Shown here: positions 56,076-64,000 of the stretch, in pieces | Layout: each line of letters begins with the position of its first letter | Numbering within the stretch: the first letter of the stretch is position 1 | Assembly (NCBI RefSeq): GCF_024300645.1 | Contig: NZ_CP101291.1 | Location: 1,054,001-1,118,000 of the forward strand | Length of the DNA: 64,000 nucleotides | DNA from: Alteromonas sp. LMIT006 | Lineage (GTDB): Bacteria; Pseudomonadota; Gammaproteobacteria; Enterobacterales; Alteromonadaceae | Reading direction: 5' to 3' | Made by a program: the position numbers and the translations under genes | Notes under the pieces: model-generated | Databases searched by the model: none | Told to the model about the DNA's origin: nothing | What the model saw: only the letters and a program-made list of their open reading frames with translations

Positions 56076-58874
56076 CTATACACGAACCGCAGGAATGATA
56101 TCCGAACCAGCTACCGCCAAGTCTTCTTGTGGCGGTTGGAACGTGGTCAAATCGATACCAGCAACGGCTTCTTGATATTCTTGCAATGTCGGGAAACGAC
56201 CTAAGATACAAGATAAAACCACCATTGGCGTTGAGCCAAGTAAAGATTCACCTTTCTTCTCAGAGCTGTCTTCAACCACACGACCTTGGAATAAACGCGT
56301 AGAAGTCGCAAGAACAGTATCACCCGGTTCGGCTTTTTCTTGGTTACCCATGCACAAGTTACATCCAGGACGCTCTAGGTATAAGATGTTGTCGTACTTA
56401 GTACGCGCAGCTTCTTTTGGATTCTCATCTGAGAATTCGAAACCAGCATATTTTTGCAGGATATCCCAATCACCTTCGGCTTTCAGCTCATCCACGATGT
56501 TGTACGTTGGTGGCGCAACCACTAGCGGTGCGTTAAAGCTGATAGGACCTTTTTGCTCAAGGTTGCGAAGCATCGCAGCAATGATCTTCATGTCGCCTTT
56601 GTGGACCATACAAGAACCCACAAAGCCTAAGTCAACTTTACGGCCATCATAGTATGATGCTGGGCGGATCACGTCGTGCGTATAACGCTTGGAGACGTCT
56701 TCGTTGTTCACATCTGGGTCAGCAATCATTGGCTCAACGATTGAGTCAAGGTCAACAACGACTTCTGCATAGTACTTAGCATTGTCATCTGGTGCTAGTG
56801 CTGGTGCTTCGCCAGATTTCACTTCTGCTATACGCTTATCAGCAAGGTCGATTAGTCCTTGAAGCATCTTCGCTTCGTTGTCCATACCCTTGTTGATCAT
56901 GATTTGGATACGTGACTTAGCCAGCTCTAAAGAAGCAATCAATGTCTCATCGGTAGAGATACAGATAGACGCTTTGGCTTTCATCTCAGCAGTCCAATCG
57001 GTAAACGTAAACGCTTGGTCAGCTAATAGAGTACCGATTTGTACTTCGATAACACGGCCTTGGAAGACGTTTTCGCCAGCAAATTGCTTAAGCATTTGTG
57101 CTTGTGTGGCGTGAACGATATCACGGAAGTCCATGTGCGGCTGCATGTTGCCTTTGAATGTCACTTTGACAGACTCAGGAATCGGCATTGCCGCTTCACC
57201 TGTTGCAAGCGCAAGTGCAACCGTACCTGAGTCCGCACCGAATGCGACGCCTTTTGACATGCGTGTATGCGAGTCACCGCCGATAATGATGGCGCGATCA
57301 TCCACTGTGATGTCATTCAATACTTTGTGGATTACGTCAGTCATTGAGTGATAAACGTGCTTAGGATCGCGTGCTGTGATTACACCAAACGCATTCATGA
57401 ATGCCATCAATTTAGGTGTATTTGCTTTGGCTTTGTTATCCCAAACCGATGCTGTGTGACAGCCAGATTGGAATGCACCGTCAACGCTAGGAGAAATCTT
57501 AGAAGCAGCCATTGCTTCCAGTTCCTGACACGTCATTGGGCCAGTGGTATCTTGTGAGCCAACGATGTTGACTTTAACTCGTACGTCAGAACCTGCGTGC
57601 AGTGGCGTCGCAGATTTCACGCCGATTGCATTGCGGTTGAAGATTTTTTCAACGGCAGTAAGGCCTTGGCCTTCGATAGAAATTTCTTTAGATGGAGCGT
57701 ATACCACAGGTGCTTCAATACCTAATGTTTCCGCTGCGAACGTTTGTAATTTCTTACCGAAAACAACTGCGTAAGAGCCGCCCGCTTTCATGAATTCGAC
57801 TTTTTGCGGAGTAAAGGCGTCAGAAACGTCTACTAACTCTTGGTCGCCGTTGTAAAGTTTCTTCGCTTTGGTATCAATTGTTAGAATCGTACCAGTTGCA
57901 ACTGAGTAAGCTTCTTCTAATACGGGATCGCCATTTGCGTCACGCACGATTTCGCCGTTTTCGTCAGTCTTTTTCACCCAGTTTTTAAGGTCAAGACCGA
58001 TACCGCCAGTTACACCAACGGTGGTTAAGAAGATTGGCGCGATGCCATTCGTTCCTGCAACAACTGGCTTATTGTTCACAAATGGAATGTAAGGAGAAGT
58101 TTCTTCGCCCGCCCATAATGCCACGTTGTTCACACCCGACATACGCGAAGAACCAACGCCCATAGTGCCTTTTTCAGCGATCAGCATGACTTTGCAGTCT
58201 GGGTGAGCGGCTTTGAGCTCAGTGATTTCTTTTTGAGCTTCAGGAGAAATCATACATAAGCCGTGAAGCTCGCGGTCTGCACGTGAGTGAGACTGATTGC
58301 CTGGAGAAAGAAGGTCAGTAGAAATATCACCTTCAGCGGCAATATAAGTCACGACGTTGATTTTTTCTGGGATATCGTCAAGCTTAGTGAAGAACTCAGC
58401 GTTCGCATAGCTGGTTAGTATGTCTTTTGCAATCGTATTACCCGCTGCGTTCGCTTCCGCTAAACGGCTAGTATCTGCGTCATACAAGAATACTTGTGAT
58501 TTTAATACTTCGCCAGCTGCTGCTGCTTGTGGGTGGTCAGAAAGTGCAACATCAAGTAGAACTTCAACAGAAGGACCGCCTTTCATATGAGAAAGTTGCT
58601 CAAGTGCAAATTCAGGCGTAATTTCAGCTACTTGTTGCTCACCTAATACGATGTCTTTCAAAAATGCCGCTTTAACACCTGCAGCTGGCGTCGTACCAGG
58701 CAATGTGTTGTAGATAAAGAAGTTTAGAGAAGCTTCGCGGTGCTCATTACCCGTATCTTTGATTTGTTCAATGATTTCTGACAACAATTCTGCGCTGTCA
58801 ATTGGTTTAGGGTTTAGACCAAGTTCGTTTTTGCGAACTTCAATCTCTTTTAGATATTCAGAATAATAACTCAT
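56076..58874 (-). CDS. acnB: aconitate hydratase B / 2-methylisocitrate dehydratase (long variant)
   Basis: A TCA-cycle 4Fe-4S enzyme interconverting citrate and isocitrate. At 932 residues it is longer than E. coli AcnB (865). The N-terminal HEAT-like AcnB domain (about 1-165) is followed by the swivel domain and catalytic domains. GSQDTTGPMTCQEL, GGDSHTRMSKGVAFGADSG and GSCMVHKGDMK hold substrate and cluster contacts, and the cluster cysteines lie in FVGSCM and ERPGCNLCMGNQ. The segment DLLSPGNQSHSRADRELHG differs from the enterobacterial SPAPDAWSRPDIPLHA. The protein thus belongs to a divergent AcnB branch. A TATAAT hexamer on minus at 58922-58927 suits a promoter. A terminator follows. 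Confidence 0.95.
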   Translation of the reverse strand: MSYYSEYLKEIEVRKNELGLNPKPIDSAELLSEIIEQIKDTGNEHREASLNFFIYNTLPGTTPAAGVKAAFLKDIVLGEQQVAEITPEFALEQLSHMKGGPSVEVLLDVALSDHPQAAAAGEVLKSQVFLYDADTSRLAEANAAGNTIAKDILTSYANAEFFTKLDDIPEKINVVTYIAAEGDISTDLLSPGNQSHSRADRELHGLCMISPEAQKEITELKAAHPDCKVMLIAEKGTMGVGSSRMSGVNNVALWAGEETSPYIPFVNNKPVVAGTNGIAPIFLTTVGVTGGIGLDLKNWVKKTDENGEIVRDANGDPVLEEAYSVATGTILTIDTKAKKLYNGDQELVDVSDAFTPQKVEFMKAGGSYAVVFGKKLQTFAAETLGIEAPVVYAPSKEISIEGQGLTAVEKIFNRNAIGVKSATPLHAGSDVRVKVNIVGSQDTTGPMTCQELEAMAASKISPSVDGAFQSGCHTASVWDNKAKANTPKLMAFMNAFGVITARDPKHVYHSMTDVIHKVLNDITVDDRAIIIGGDSHTRMSKGVAFGADSGTVALALATGEAAMPIPESVKVTFKGNMQPHMDFRDIVHATQAQMLKQFAGENVFQGRVIEVQIGTLLADQAFTFTDWTAEMKAKASICISTDETLIASLELAKSRIQIMINKGMDNEAKMLQGLIDLADKRIAEVKSGEAPALAPDDNAKYYAEVVVDLDSIVEPMIADPDVNNEDVSKRYTHDVIRPASYYDGRKVDLGFVGSCMVHKGDMKIIAAMLRNLEQKGPISFNAPLVVAPPTYNIVDELKAEGDWDILQKYAGFEFSDENPKEAARTKYDNILYLERPGCNLCMGNQEKAEPGDTVLATSTRLFQGRVVEDSSEKKGESLLGSTPMVVLSCILGRFPTLQEYQEAVAGIDLTTFQPPQEDLAVAGSDIIPAVRV

Positions 58875-59079
58875 CGTATGTAACGCCTTTTTTTAAATCC
58901 ATTAATGATTAACCCGCGGATTATATGAAAAAAGTGAGTCAATGCCCATAGGTAAGAGGTGTCATAATCATAATTCATGCTATGAATGGTTTGAAATCCT
59001 TTTATATCAAGGATTTATTACCACTATACCTTAGTTGTAATCCCTTGGTGATTGTGTGAAATCTTAGCGGGTATTGGTT

Positions 59080-59718
59080 TTATTTGGATTGTAAAAGGAC
59101 TATTTGCTCGTTTGCGGAGACTTTTCCTTTTAAGCCGTCCTCCAGCACAACGCTCTCTAAACACTTGATGTTAAAGTGATGGCTGTAGTGTTTTTCAATT
59201 TCTTGCATATCAATGCTAAACGGTGGGCCAGATAAAGCTGATTGGTCGTAGACAAACGTGACCAATAACATGGGGCACTGTTCAGTGAGCATGGGTAACC
59301 TTCGCACATAGCGTTGTCGGATCTCTGGCGGCAAAGCCACCATGGCCGCGCGGTCGTATACCGCATCGATAGGCCCTAATTGCTCCGGCGTTAAGGCAAA
59401 AAAATCCCCCACAAACAAACAAATATTCTCATATGAGTAGCATACGTGGTCGCCAACTATTTTGATATTGGGAGATAGATTTCGCTCCGCAAAAAATTGC
59501 TCAACCGCGGATTCATTCAATTCAACGCCTATTACTTCACAGTCTTGTGAGGCTATCCATTCAATATCAACGGCTTTGCCACATAAAGGGATAAATACTC
59601 TTGCCTGGTGCGGCAAAGCCAACGCTGAAAAATACCTCGCAAGCAATGCATTGACTTGACCTTCGTGAAAGCCAATCTCTTGTTTCGTCCATCGGTCATG
59701 CCAAAATTCATGATGCAT
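59080..59718 (-). CDS. tpm: thiopurine S-methyltransferase
   Basis: An SAM-dependent methyltransferase of 212 residues that methylates thiopurines and, in bacteria, tellurite or selenite. It begins MHHEFWHDRWTKQEIGFHEGQVNALL, and the SAM-binding sites are VFIPLCGKAVDIEWIA and VIGVELNESAVEQFF. The later AVYDRAAMVALPPEIRQRYVRRL is a family signature. It lies 17 bp or so after the upstream prolyl oligopeptidase gene on the same strand and may share its transcript. Confidence 0.94.
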   Translation of the reverse strand: MHHEFWHDRWTKQEIGFHEGQVNALLARYFSALALPHQARVFIPLCGKAVDIEWIASQDCEVIGVELNESAVEQFFAERNLSPNIKIVGDHVCYSYENICLFVGDFFALTPEQLGPIDAVYDRAAMVALPPEIRQRYVRRLPMLTEQCPMLLVTFVYDQSALSGPPFSIDMQEIEKHYSHHFNIKCLESVVLEDGLKGKVSANEQIVLLQSK

Positions 59719-59737
59719 TGCTCAACGTCCTCTTTGA

Positions 59738-61936
59738 TTAAAGGCTTTTTATGCCCATGTGATATAACGCAAAACCAAACATGTCTGCAGATTCTTCAAT
59801 GCGTTTACTGATGGGGGTACCTGCACCATGGCCAGCATCCTTCTCAATACGGATAACAACGGGGTTATCGCCGGCATGATGATCCTGTAGTTCGGCAATA
59901 AACTTGTAAGAATGGGCGGGTACAACGCGGTCATCATGATCTGCGGTAGTAACCATAGTCGCTGGATAGCGCACGCCTTCTTTGACGTTGTGTACCGGTG
60001 AATACCCCAATAGATATTCGAACATTTCTTTACTTTGCTCAGACGTACCATAATCATATGCCCACCCAGCACCTGCAGTGAAGGTGTGATAGCGCAACAT
60101 ATCTAGCACTCCCACATCAGGAAATGCCACTGCTGCCAACGTTGGGCGTTGGGTCATGACCGCACCAACTAATAAACCTCCGTTGGATGAACCGCTTAAT
60201 GCCATTTTTTCTGAGGAGGTGTAGCCGTTTTCAATTAAGTATTCACCTGCAGCAATAAAGTCGTCAAATACGTTTTGTTTCTGCATTTGCGTACCGGCTT
60301 TGTGCCATGCTTTACCGTATTCACCACCTCCACGGATATTTGGCACTGCATACACACCACCTAACTTTAGCCATGCCGCAACAATCGGGCTAAAACGTGG
60401 CGTTAAACTAATATTGAAGCCGCCGTAACCGTACAAGATTGTAGGGGTTGAACCATCTTTGACTAAGTCCTTGCGATGCGTAATGAGCATGGGTACACGT
60501 GTTCCGTCTTTCGATGTATAAAAGACTTGCTCACTGACATACTTGCTCGCATCAAATGCGGTTTTAGGTTGGGCAAACACGGTTGGCTCACCAGTTGCTA
60601 AATCCAGCGCATAAATCGTAGTCGGCGTGATGGCATTGGCAAATGTGAAATAGGTCTTGGTTGCATCGATTTTGCCATTGTTAACCGAAGCAGTGCCAAC
60701 ACCGGGCAAGGTAATTTCGCGAATAAGTTGACCTTCAAGATCGTATTGGAAGACCTTAGACTTAGCATCGATCATGTAATTTGCAAATAGCTGTCCACCG
60801 ACGGTTGAAATGGATAGCACATTTTCAGTTTCAGCAATCACATCCACCCAATTTTCCGGTGACGGATTGGTAATCGATGTTTTGACCAAGCGCTTGTTCG
60901 GTGCATCTAGGTTAGTGATTAAATATATATCATCCCCTTTAGACGTGACCCAGTCCACATCGACACCGTCTTGGTCATAAATGACTTGCCATTGTGGGTT
61001 TTCTAACGATAAGTCTTTGACAAAATAATGATTGCCTGAGGTCGTATTTGCACCATAGGCGATTAAATAGCGACCATCTTCAGATACCCCAGCGCCGGCG
61101 TAGCGGTATTTTTCACTGTCCACGTGACCAAAGACTTTGGCATCTTCTGACTGTGCGGTGCCAATGCGATGATAATACACTTTATGTTGGTCGGTTTTGG
61201 CTGAGAGCTCAGAGCCGTCTGGCTTGTCATAACTAGAGTAATAAAATCCCTCGTTTTTGTACCAAGATAAACCGCTGAACTTAATGTCTTTGAGTGGCTC
61301 GCCTATTAGTGCTTTCGTTTCGGTGTCCATAATAAAGGCTTCGCGCCAATCACTGCCACCGGTAGAGGTCATGTAGGCAACCATCGACGCGTCTTCAGAA
61401 AACGCAACGGTCGTTAATGATACAGTGCCATCTTCACTAAAAGTATTGGGATCTAAAAATACTTCGGGTTCGCCAGCGTCTTTTTGACGAAACAACACGC
61501 TGTGATTTTGTAATCCATCATTTTTATAAAAATAGGTATACTCACCTTCGACGAATGGCGCGGTGATTCGCTCATAGTCATACATGCTTTTGAGTGTCGC
61601 AGAGATTTTGTCGCGATAGGTAATTTGTGAGAGCACTTGCTGAGTCAATGCATTTTGCGCATCCACCCAAGCTGCGGTTTCCTCACTGAGATCATCTTCT
61701 AACCAGCGATATGGGTCGGCTACTTGAGTGCCAAAATACGTATCTACGACATCGCCTTTGCGGGTTTCAGGGTAAGGCGTAGGCATTTTGGACATATCGC
61801 TCTCTTTGTTTTTTGCTAATTGTTGTGCGTTTGTGGTGTCAGGCTGACAGGCACTGAGACCAATAACCGAAGTGGCAATCGCGGCGCAAATCAGAGAGCG
61901 TCGCCACAATTTGTTAAATAAAGAGGGGGTTGGCAT
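59738..61936 (-). CDS. prolyl oligopeptidase family serine peptidase (S9A), lipoprotein
   Basis: A 732-residue prolyl endopeptidase exported as a lipoprotein: the lipobox LSAC follows LICAAIATSVIG. The N-terminal catalytic segment (YPETRKGDVVDTYFGTQVADPYRWLEDD) precedes a seven-bladed propeller (about 120-470). The alpha/beta-hydrolase domain carries GGFNISLTPRFSP, nucleophile S584 in GSSNGG, the aspartate in DHDDRVVPAHSYK and the histidine in DAGHGAG. The ATG at 61936 is preferred to the frame start at 61981 because AAGGA precedes it and the signal peptide is then normal. It probably degrades proline-containing peptides in the periplasm or at the surface. Confidence 0.93.
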   Translation of the reverse strand: MPTPSLFNKLWRRSLICAAIATSVIGLSACQPDTTNAQQLAKNKESDMSKMPTPYPETRKGDVVDTYFGTQVADPYRWLEDDLSEETAAWVDAQNALTQQVLSQITYRDKISATLKSMYDYERITAPFVEGEYTYFYKNDGLQNHSVLFRQKDAGEPEVFLDPNTFSEDGTVSLTTVAFSEDASMVAYMTSTGGSDWREAFIMDTETKALIGEPLKDIKFSGLSWYKNEGFYYSSYDKPDGSELSAKTDQHKVYYHRIGTAQSEDAKVFGHVDSEKYRYAGAGVSEDGRYLIAYGANTTSGNHYFVKDLSLENPQWQVIYDQDGVDVDWVTSKGDDIYLITNLDAPNKRLVKTSITNPSPENWVDVIAETENVLSISTVGGQLFANYMIDAKSKVFQYDLEGQLIREITLPGVGTASVNNGKIDATKTYFTFANAITPTTIYALDLATGEPTVFAQPKTAFDASKYVSEQVFYTSKDGTRVPMLITHRKDLVKDGSTPTILYGYGGFNISLTPRFSPIVAAWLKLGGVYAVPNIRGGGEYGKAWHKAGTQMQKQNVFDDFIAAGEYLIENGYTSSEKMALSGSSNGGLLVGAVMTQRPTLAAVAFPDVGVLDMLRYHTFTAGAGWAYDYGTSEQSKEMFEYLLGYSPVHNVKEGVRYPATMVTTADHDDRVVPAHSYKFIAELQDHHAGDNPVVIRIEKDAGHGAGTPISKRIEESADMFGFALYHMGIKSL

Positions 61937-62244
61937 GGAGCTATCCTTCTTGTCGTTTTTATTATTATCACGGCAAATCACAACACAAAATTAGGAGCTT
62001 GCCAAGGGAGGAATTGTAAACACTTATTTTTGTAATATAGTTATTTTTAATCATACCGATAAAACTTTACGGAGTGATATTCACAGAAAGTTAAACCCAT
62101 AGCATATGTCGAATCATTGAATCTCTTGGCCATTAAACCCACCAAGCAGCTGATGGGCGAGACGCCATCGAGCAACTCCAAACCCTTACAGTAGACTGTG
62201 ATTAACCTTCATAAGCAAAAAAGCGAGCCGGATAGGCAGGATAG
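61937..62244. other. 308-bp intergenic region with no gene seen
   Basis: On minus it holds the leader of the oligopeptidase gene, with a possible promoter TTGGCA-17-TGTGAT. A small hairpin GATGG/CCATC (62152-62156 with 62165-62169) is present. I see no reading frame with coding character, no Pho box and no clear terminator for ppk2. Confidence 0.5.
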
Positions 62245-63051
62245 TTAAAGCCCGAGTTGTTCTTTTGCCAAGCCGATTACATCAGGATCAAGTGGCGGAG
62301 GAGTGATGTCTATTCCAACACTGAGTTGGTCTACAACGGTTTGCAAAACGGCCAAACGAGCATACCACTTGTGGTTGCCTGGAATAACATGCCAAGGAGA
62401 ACGCACGGTAGAAGTATGAGTAAACATTTGATTAATCGCAGTTTGATAGTCAGCCCATTTTTCTCGGTTTCGCAAATCTTCGGTGGTCAATTTCCAACGC
62501 TTCATTGGATTGTGTAAACGTTCAGCAAAGCGTCTGAGTTGTTCATCTGCACTGATGTGCATGAAAATCTTAACAATCCGCGTATCGTCAGCCAATTGCA
62601 TTTCTTCAAATTGATTGATTTCACAATATGCTCTATGCCACTCAGTTGTGTTGGCAATGCCTTCTACGCGTTCGACTAGCACCCGCCCGTACCAGGAACG
62701 GTCAAAAATCGCGATATTACCTTTTGCTGGCAATCGATTTTGAAAGCGAACCAGATAGTGTTGCGATAATTCCGTAGGTGTGGGCGCACTGATTGGATGT
62801 ACTGAATAACTTCGCGGATCAAGCTTCTCAGTCATACGCCTGATCGCTCCACCTTTTCCGCTGGCATCAGTACCTTCAAATACAATAATGGCACGTTTAT
62901 TTTGATGCCAATAAACTTGCTGGATGGCTAGTATTGATGTTTGCAAAGATATTAATGCGCTTTCATATGCCTTTTTAGAACCTTCATATTTAATAGCTGC
63001 AGAGATAGCTGATAACTGATTTGCTTGCAACGCATTTGGTGTGCTGTTCAT
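62245..63051 (-). CDS. ppk2: polyphosphate kinase 2 family protein
   Basis: A 268-residue PPK2, a P-loop kinase that moves phosphate between polyphosphate and nucleoside mono- or diphosphates. The Walker A motif is GTDASGKGG (60-68). The Walker B region is NIAIFDRSWYGRVLVERVEG. The lid contains RRFAERLHNPMKRWKLTTEDLRNREKW. The ATG at 63051 is chosen because the longer frame to 63231 would run through the Pho promoter of the divergent gene and gives an N-terminus without family resemblance. A PPK2 next to a PhoB-type promoter fits phosphate economy, but no Pho box faces this gene. Confidence 0.92.
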   Translation of the reverse strand: MNSTPNALQANQLSAISAAIKYEGSKKAYESALISLQTSILAIQQVYWHQNKRAIIVFEGTDASGKGGAIRRMTEKLDPRSYSVHPISAPTPTELSQHYLVRFQNRLPAKGNIAIFDRSWYGRVLVERVEGIANTTEWHRAYCEINQFEEMQLADDTRIVKIFMHISADEQLRRFAERLHNPMKRWKLTTEDLRNREKWADYQTAINQMFTHTSTVRSPWHVIPGNHKWYARLAVLQTVVDQLSVGIDITPPPLDPDVIGLAKEQLGL

Positions 63052-63161
63052 ACAATATAACCTTAAGGAGAAATGACGTATCCTAAATAAGCATAGCCGC
63101 ATAATCCTTGTTCTCCCACCCCAAATAGTTCCCGCATGACAGATGTGTGAATATGACAATT

Positions 63162-63195
63162 TTGTAATAAAACTGTCACACATTGCATTTATTAT
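63162..63195 (+). promoter_or_regulatory. Pho box and -10 of the DUF3450 gene
   Basis: TTGTAAT-AAAA-CTGTCAC (63162-63179) is close to the E. coli Pho box consensus CTGTCATAAAACTGTCAC. A -10 hexamer TATTAT (63190-63195) follows after exactly 10 bp. The start codon is at 63246. This is the best single Pho box in the window. Confidence 0.85.
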
Positions 63196-63245
63196 TTCGC
63201 ACAGTTTTAAATTGCCTCTAAAAGGCATCAAAGAAGGTCCTAACT

Positions 63246-64000
63246 ATGAATCGCGTAATCTCTCTTGTGGCGCTTGTGTTAGCTGGAAGCATTGGCTTTT
63301 CAGTGCTAGCTCAAGAAGACCAAGCCGTTGAGAAAGTGGTAACAGAAGCTGGCAAAATCAATGAGTCCGCTGCTAAGTCACAAGTCAAAATTGACAACAT
63401 TGCCGACCAAATTGATGGTAAGTTGCAACAGTTCAAAGCGTTGAATAAAGAAATTGAAGGGTTAAATGTATACAACTCTCAATTACAAAAGCAAATCGAC
63501 AATCAAATAGACGAGATGGCTGCGTTAAACGAAGCGATTGACGAAGTCAGTGTGATTGAGCGTCAAATCACGCCACTAATGATCAATATGATTGATGGCT
63601 TAGAGCAATTTGTACAATTAGACGTTCCTTTTTTACCAGAAGAGCGCAACGCACGTATCGCCGATTTACGCAGCATGATGGACCGTGCTGATGTCGCACC
63701 TTCCGAAAAATTCCGTCGCGTAATGGAAGCGTTCCAAGTTGAAATGGATTATGGACGCACGCTTGAAGCTTACCCAGGGACACACACAGTTGCTGGTGTT
63801 GAGCGTGAAGTTGAGTTTTTACGTCTTGGTCGTACGGCTCTGATTTATCAAACACGTGATGCATCAAGTCAAGGTGTTTGGAATAAGCAAACACGTCAAT
63901 GGGAAGCATTAGATTCAAGCTATCGCACACAGATCACTAAAGGTTTACGCATGGCGAAGAAGCAACTCGCACCTGATTTATTAATGTTACCAGTCGCAAT
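63246..64000 (+). CDS. DUF3450 family periplasmic protein, start of a probable TonB-ExbBD cluster (3' end outside window)
   Basis: The first 251 codons of an exported protein. The signal peptide is MNRVISLVALVLAGSIGFSVLA. Residues about 27-110 are a long coiled coil (INESAAKSQVKIDNIADQI...). Then come PLMINMIDGLEQFVQLDVPFLPEERNARIADLR and GREVEFLRLGR-type segments typical of DUF3450. In many marine gammaproteobacteria this family is encoded directly before MotA/TolQ/ExbB, ExbD and TonB genes. I cannot see whether those follow here. With a strong Pho box in front, this is a candidate energy supplier for the two Pho-linked TonB receptors. ppk2 is divergent. Confidence 0.85.
   Translation, partial: MNRVISLVALVLAGSIGFSVLAQEDQAVEKVVTEAGKINESAAKSQVKIDNIADQIDGKLQQFKALNKEIEGLNVYNSQLQKQIDNQIDEMAALNEAIDEVSVIERQITPLMINMIDGLEQFVQLDVPFLPEERNARIADLRSMMDRADVAPSEKFRRVMEAFQVEMDYGRTLEAYPGTHTVAGVEREVEFLRLGRTALIYQTRDASSQGVWNKQTRQWEALDSSYRTQITKGLRMAKKQLAPDLLMLPVA

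Noticed and set aside
63052-63231. 60-codon N-terminal extension of PPK2
   Set aside because: It would run through the Pho box and promoter of the divergent gene and has no PPK2 resemblance; ATG 63051 gives a normal family length.

Overview
The window looks like a chromosomal segment of a marine-type gammaproteobacterium, most likely Alteromonadales. The evidence is the gene order: fadBA divergent from pepQ; ispB divergent from rplU-rpmA; rpsU-yqeY-dnaG-rpoD beside tsaD, plsY, folB and uppP. Two large substrate-specific TonB-dependent receptors, a B12 receptor and a DUF3450 gene add to this. The genus is inferred, not proven. No insertion sequence, prophage, CRISPR array or rRNA was seen. One tRNA gene, tRNA-Arg(CCG), is present.

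Layout. 1-9.7 kb: fatty acid beta-oxidation (fadBA), a dipeptidase, octaprenyl diphosphate synthase, L21/L27, a peroxiredoxin-glutaredoxin fusion, ObgE and DHFR. 9.7-14.7 kb: membrane proteins (M48 peptidase with a DUF898 partner, AEC transporter, SulP transporter). 14.7-19.3 kb: a phosphate-starvation-type locus with a phased array of PhoB half-sites, a TonB-dependent receptor and a secreted protein that fuses an alkaline-phosphatase-superfamily domain to a PhoD-like domain. 19.3-25.3 kb: ACT protein, dsbA, btuB behind a cobalamin riboswitch, srkA, and ccoG behind an FNR-type promoter. 25.5-32.6 kb: DUF3016 protein, acyl-CoA dehydrogenase with a FadR-like operator, a degenerate Nudix-like lipoprotein and an RND efflux pair. 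32.7-42.2 kb: macromolecular synthesis operon, tsaD, plsY, folB-folK-uppP-HIT and rdgC. 42.3-51.1 kb: phoB-phoR-pstS-like, then a duplicated-module lipoprotein and a large TonB-dependent receptor. 51.1-64 kb: strictosidine-synthase-like protein with an AbgT transporter, YigZ, FKBP, tRNA-Arg, HAD phosphatase, acnB, tpm, a prolyl oligopeptidase, ppk2, and the start of a DUF3450 gene that in relatives heads a TonB-ExbBD energising cluster.

The main thread is phosphate starvation. Four promoters, at about 14.7, 42.3, 45.4 and 63.2 kb, carry 7-bp repeats resembling CTGTCAT at 11-bp spacing. At each, a -10-like hexamer lies 10 bp after the last repeat; the hexamers at 14.7 and 45.4 kb are weak. The genes downstream are the regulator itself (phoBR), a phosphate-binding protein, two outer-membrane receptors, a bifunctional-looking secreted phosphatase, an undescribed lipoprotein, and probably the TonB machinery. 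I infer a dispersed PhoB regulon for recognising phosphorus compounds at the cell surface, cutting them in the periplasm or outside, and importing them. The substrates cannot be read from the sequence.
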